Assembly: GCA_026393735.1 (NCBI GenBank)
Contig: JAPKZP010000090.1
Coordinates: forward strand, 1 to 13,605
Origin: Acidobacteriota bacterium
Lineage (GTDB): Bacteria > Acidobacteriota > Vicinamibacteria > Vicinamibacterales > JAKQTR01
Reading direction: 5' to 3'
Length of the DNA stretch: 13,605 bases
Position numbers and translations under genes: made by a program. The stretch's first letter is position 1. Each line of letters starts with the position of its first letter. Below the pieces are notes generated by a model, which worked only from the letters and a program-made list of their open reading frames with translations, ran no database searches and had not been told where the DNA came from. Below, piece after piece: positions 13,023 through 13,605 of this stretch.

Positions 13023-13415
13023 ATGGCGTATTCAGAGAAGGTCGTGGATCACTTCAACAACCCGCGCAACGTGGGATCGCTGCCCAAGCAAGATCCGACC
13101 GTGGGCACGGGACTCGTGGGCGCGCCGGAATGCGGCGACGTCATGAAGCTGCAGGTGAAGGTGAACCCGGAGACCGGGGTCATCGACGAAGCCAAGTTCA
13201 AGACGTTCGGCTGCGGGTCGGCGATCGCCAGCTCCAGCCTGGCGACGGAATGGCTCAAGGGCAAGACGGTGGACCAGGCGCTGGCCATCAAGAACACGGA
13301 CATCGTCGCCGAGCTGGCGCTGCCGCCGGTGAAGATTCATTGTTCGGTGCTGGCGGAGGACGCGATCAAGGCGGCGATCGCGGACTACAAGAAGAAACAA
13401 CAGGCAGGGCAGTAG
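13023..13415 (+). CDS. iscU: Fe-S cluster scaffold protein IscU
   Basis: 130 aa, matching E. coli IscU (128). It is the scaffold on which [2Fe-2S] clusters are built from IscS-derived sulfur before transfer to client proteins. The three cluster cysteines are present: C37 in ECGD (with D39), C64 in TFGCGSAIASSS and C107 in IHCSVLAEDAI, with H106 next to it. The HscA chaperone-recognition motif LPPVK is intact at 100-104, predicting that an Hsp70 of the HscA type serves it. The N-terminal SEKVVDHFNNPRNVGS is classical. The ATG at 13023 has GGAG 8 nt upstream. Its stop is 2 nt before the next gene's ATG, so translation of the two is coupled. The C-terminal tail KKKQQAGQ is basic and disordered, as is common. 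Confidence 0.97.
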   Translation: MAYSEKVVDHFNNPRNVGSLPKQDPTVGTGLVGAPECGDVMKLQVKVNPETGVIDEAKFKTFGCGSAIASSSLATEWLKGKTVDQALAIKNTDIVAELALPPVKIHCSVLAEDAIKAAIADYKKKQQAGQ

Positions 13416-13417
13416 CC

Positions 13418-13605
13418 ATGATCGCAGTCACAGACAAGGCCTCGACGCACATCCAGAAGCTGATGGCCAAGCAGGGACTCACCGAGGGTGGGCTCCGGGT
13501 GGGCATCAAGGGCGGCGGGTGCTCGGGGCTGAGCTATACGTTCAGCTGGGAGAAGGAAGCACGGCTTGGGGACGAGGTGATCGAGGGCCCCGCCGGGATC
13601 AAGAT
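13418..13605 (+). CDS. iscA: A-type Fe-S carrier IscA (3' end beyond window)
   Basis: 62 codons are visible; the family is about 107 aa, so the last 45 or so residues are outside the window. A-type carriers hold iron or Fe-S clusters and deliver them to apo-enzymes. The first ligand cysteine is seen as C35 in GGGCSGLSY, the strongest family motif; the C-terminal C-G-C pair lies beyond the window. The N-terminus (ITV.DKAS.HI.KLM-like) and GLRVGIKGGGCSG match IscA/HesB. The start at 13418 is 2 nt after the iscU stop, with a purine-rich GGCAGGGCAG upstream inside the iscU end. Its position right after iscU supports iscA over erpA or sufA. hscB, hscA and fdx would be expected beyond the window. 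Confidence 0.93.
   Translation, partial: MIAVTDKASTHIQKLMAKQGLTEGGLRVGIKGGGCSGLSYTFSWEKEARLGDEVIEGPAGIK

Noticed and set aside
1..13605. Mobile element, prophage or defence island
   Set aside because: No transposase, integrase, tRNA-flanked site, restriction or toxin-antitoxin gene was found, and base composition looks uniform by eye across the window.

Overview
The window is GC-rich, densely coded chromosomal DNA of a free-living bacterium. No phage, transposase, CRISPR array, rRNA or tRNA gene was seen. A class I isc operon, a PilT-type ATPase, a fused MoeB/ThiF-rhodanese protein, a DUF4097 lipoprotein and a membrane-anchored PH-like protein together would fit an Acidobacteriota (Vicinamibacteria-like) genome. 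That placement is inference from style and gene content only, since no phylogenetic marker is present.

Layout: (1) 1-396 (-), truncated membrane-anchored PH-like protein, divergent from a DUF4097 lipoprotein at 506-1423 (+). (2) 1410-2111 (-), QueC-like 7-deazaguanine enzyme, overlapping the lipoprotein gene tail-to-tail by 14 bp and diverging from queD (2130-2534, +) across only 18 bp. queD is followed by a HAD phosphatase (2549-3205) and an unrecognised protein (3372-3800). (3) 3861-5555 (+), unusual PilT-like ATPase with a second, degenerate N-terminal domain and altered catalytic boxes. (4) A minus-strand block read from 9700 down to 5685: class I aminotransferase, a cluster of near-perfect palindromes, homoserine dehydrogenase, CaiB/BaiF CoA-transferase (2 nt after the dehydrogenase stop) and a small unrecognised protein. 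(5) 9808-10971 (+), MoeZ-like sulfur-carrier adenylyltransferase/rhodanese. (6) 11121-13605 (+), the isc operon: promoter with an overlapping inverted repeat, iscR, iscS, a 158-bp structured gap, iscU, and the start of an iscA-type gene cut by the window end.

How the genes connect: iscR-iscS-iscU-iscA is a Fe-S assembly unit. IscS supplies persulfide sulfur, and the neighbouring MoeZ-like protein, whose rhodanese domain can accept persulfide, could use it for sulfur-carrier thiolation. QueC-like and QueD belong to the preQ0/queuosine route; QueE, which links them, is not here. Homoserine dehydrogenase and the aminotransferase point to amino-acid metabolism, but the CoA-transferase substrate cannot be read from sequence.

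The most interesting non-coding signals are a symmetric bidirectional -10 element that would start both queC and queD as leaderless mRNAs, a 27-bp inverted repeat over the iscR promoter, stable GNRA and UUCG hairpins between iscS and iscU, and palindromic REP/REPIN-like elements. I saw no clearly new multi-gene system; the PilT-like ATPase is the most unusual protein.
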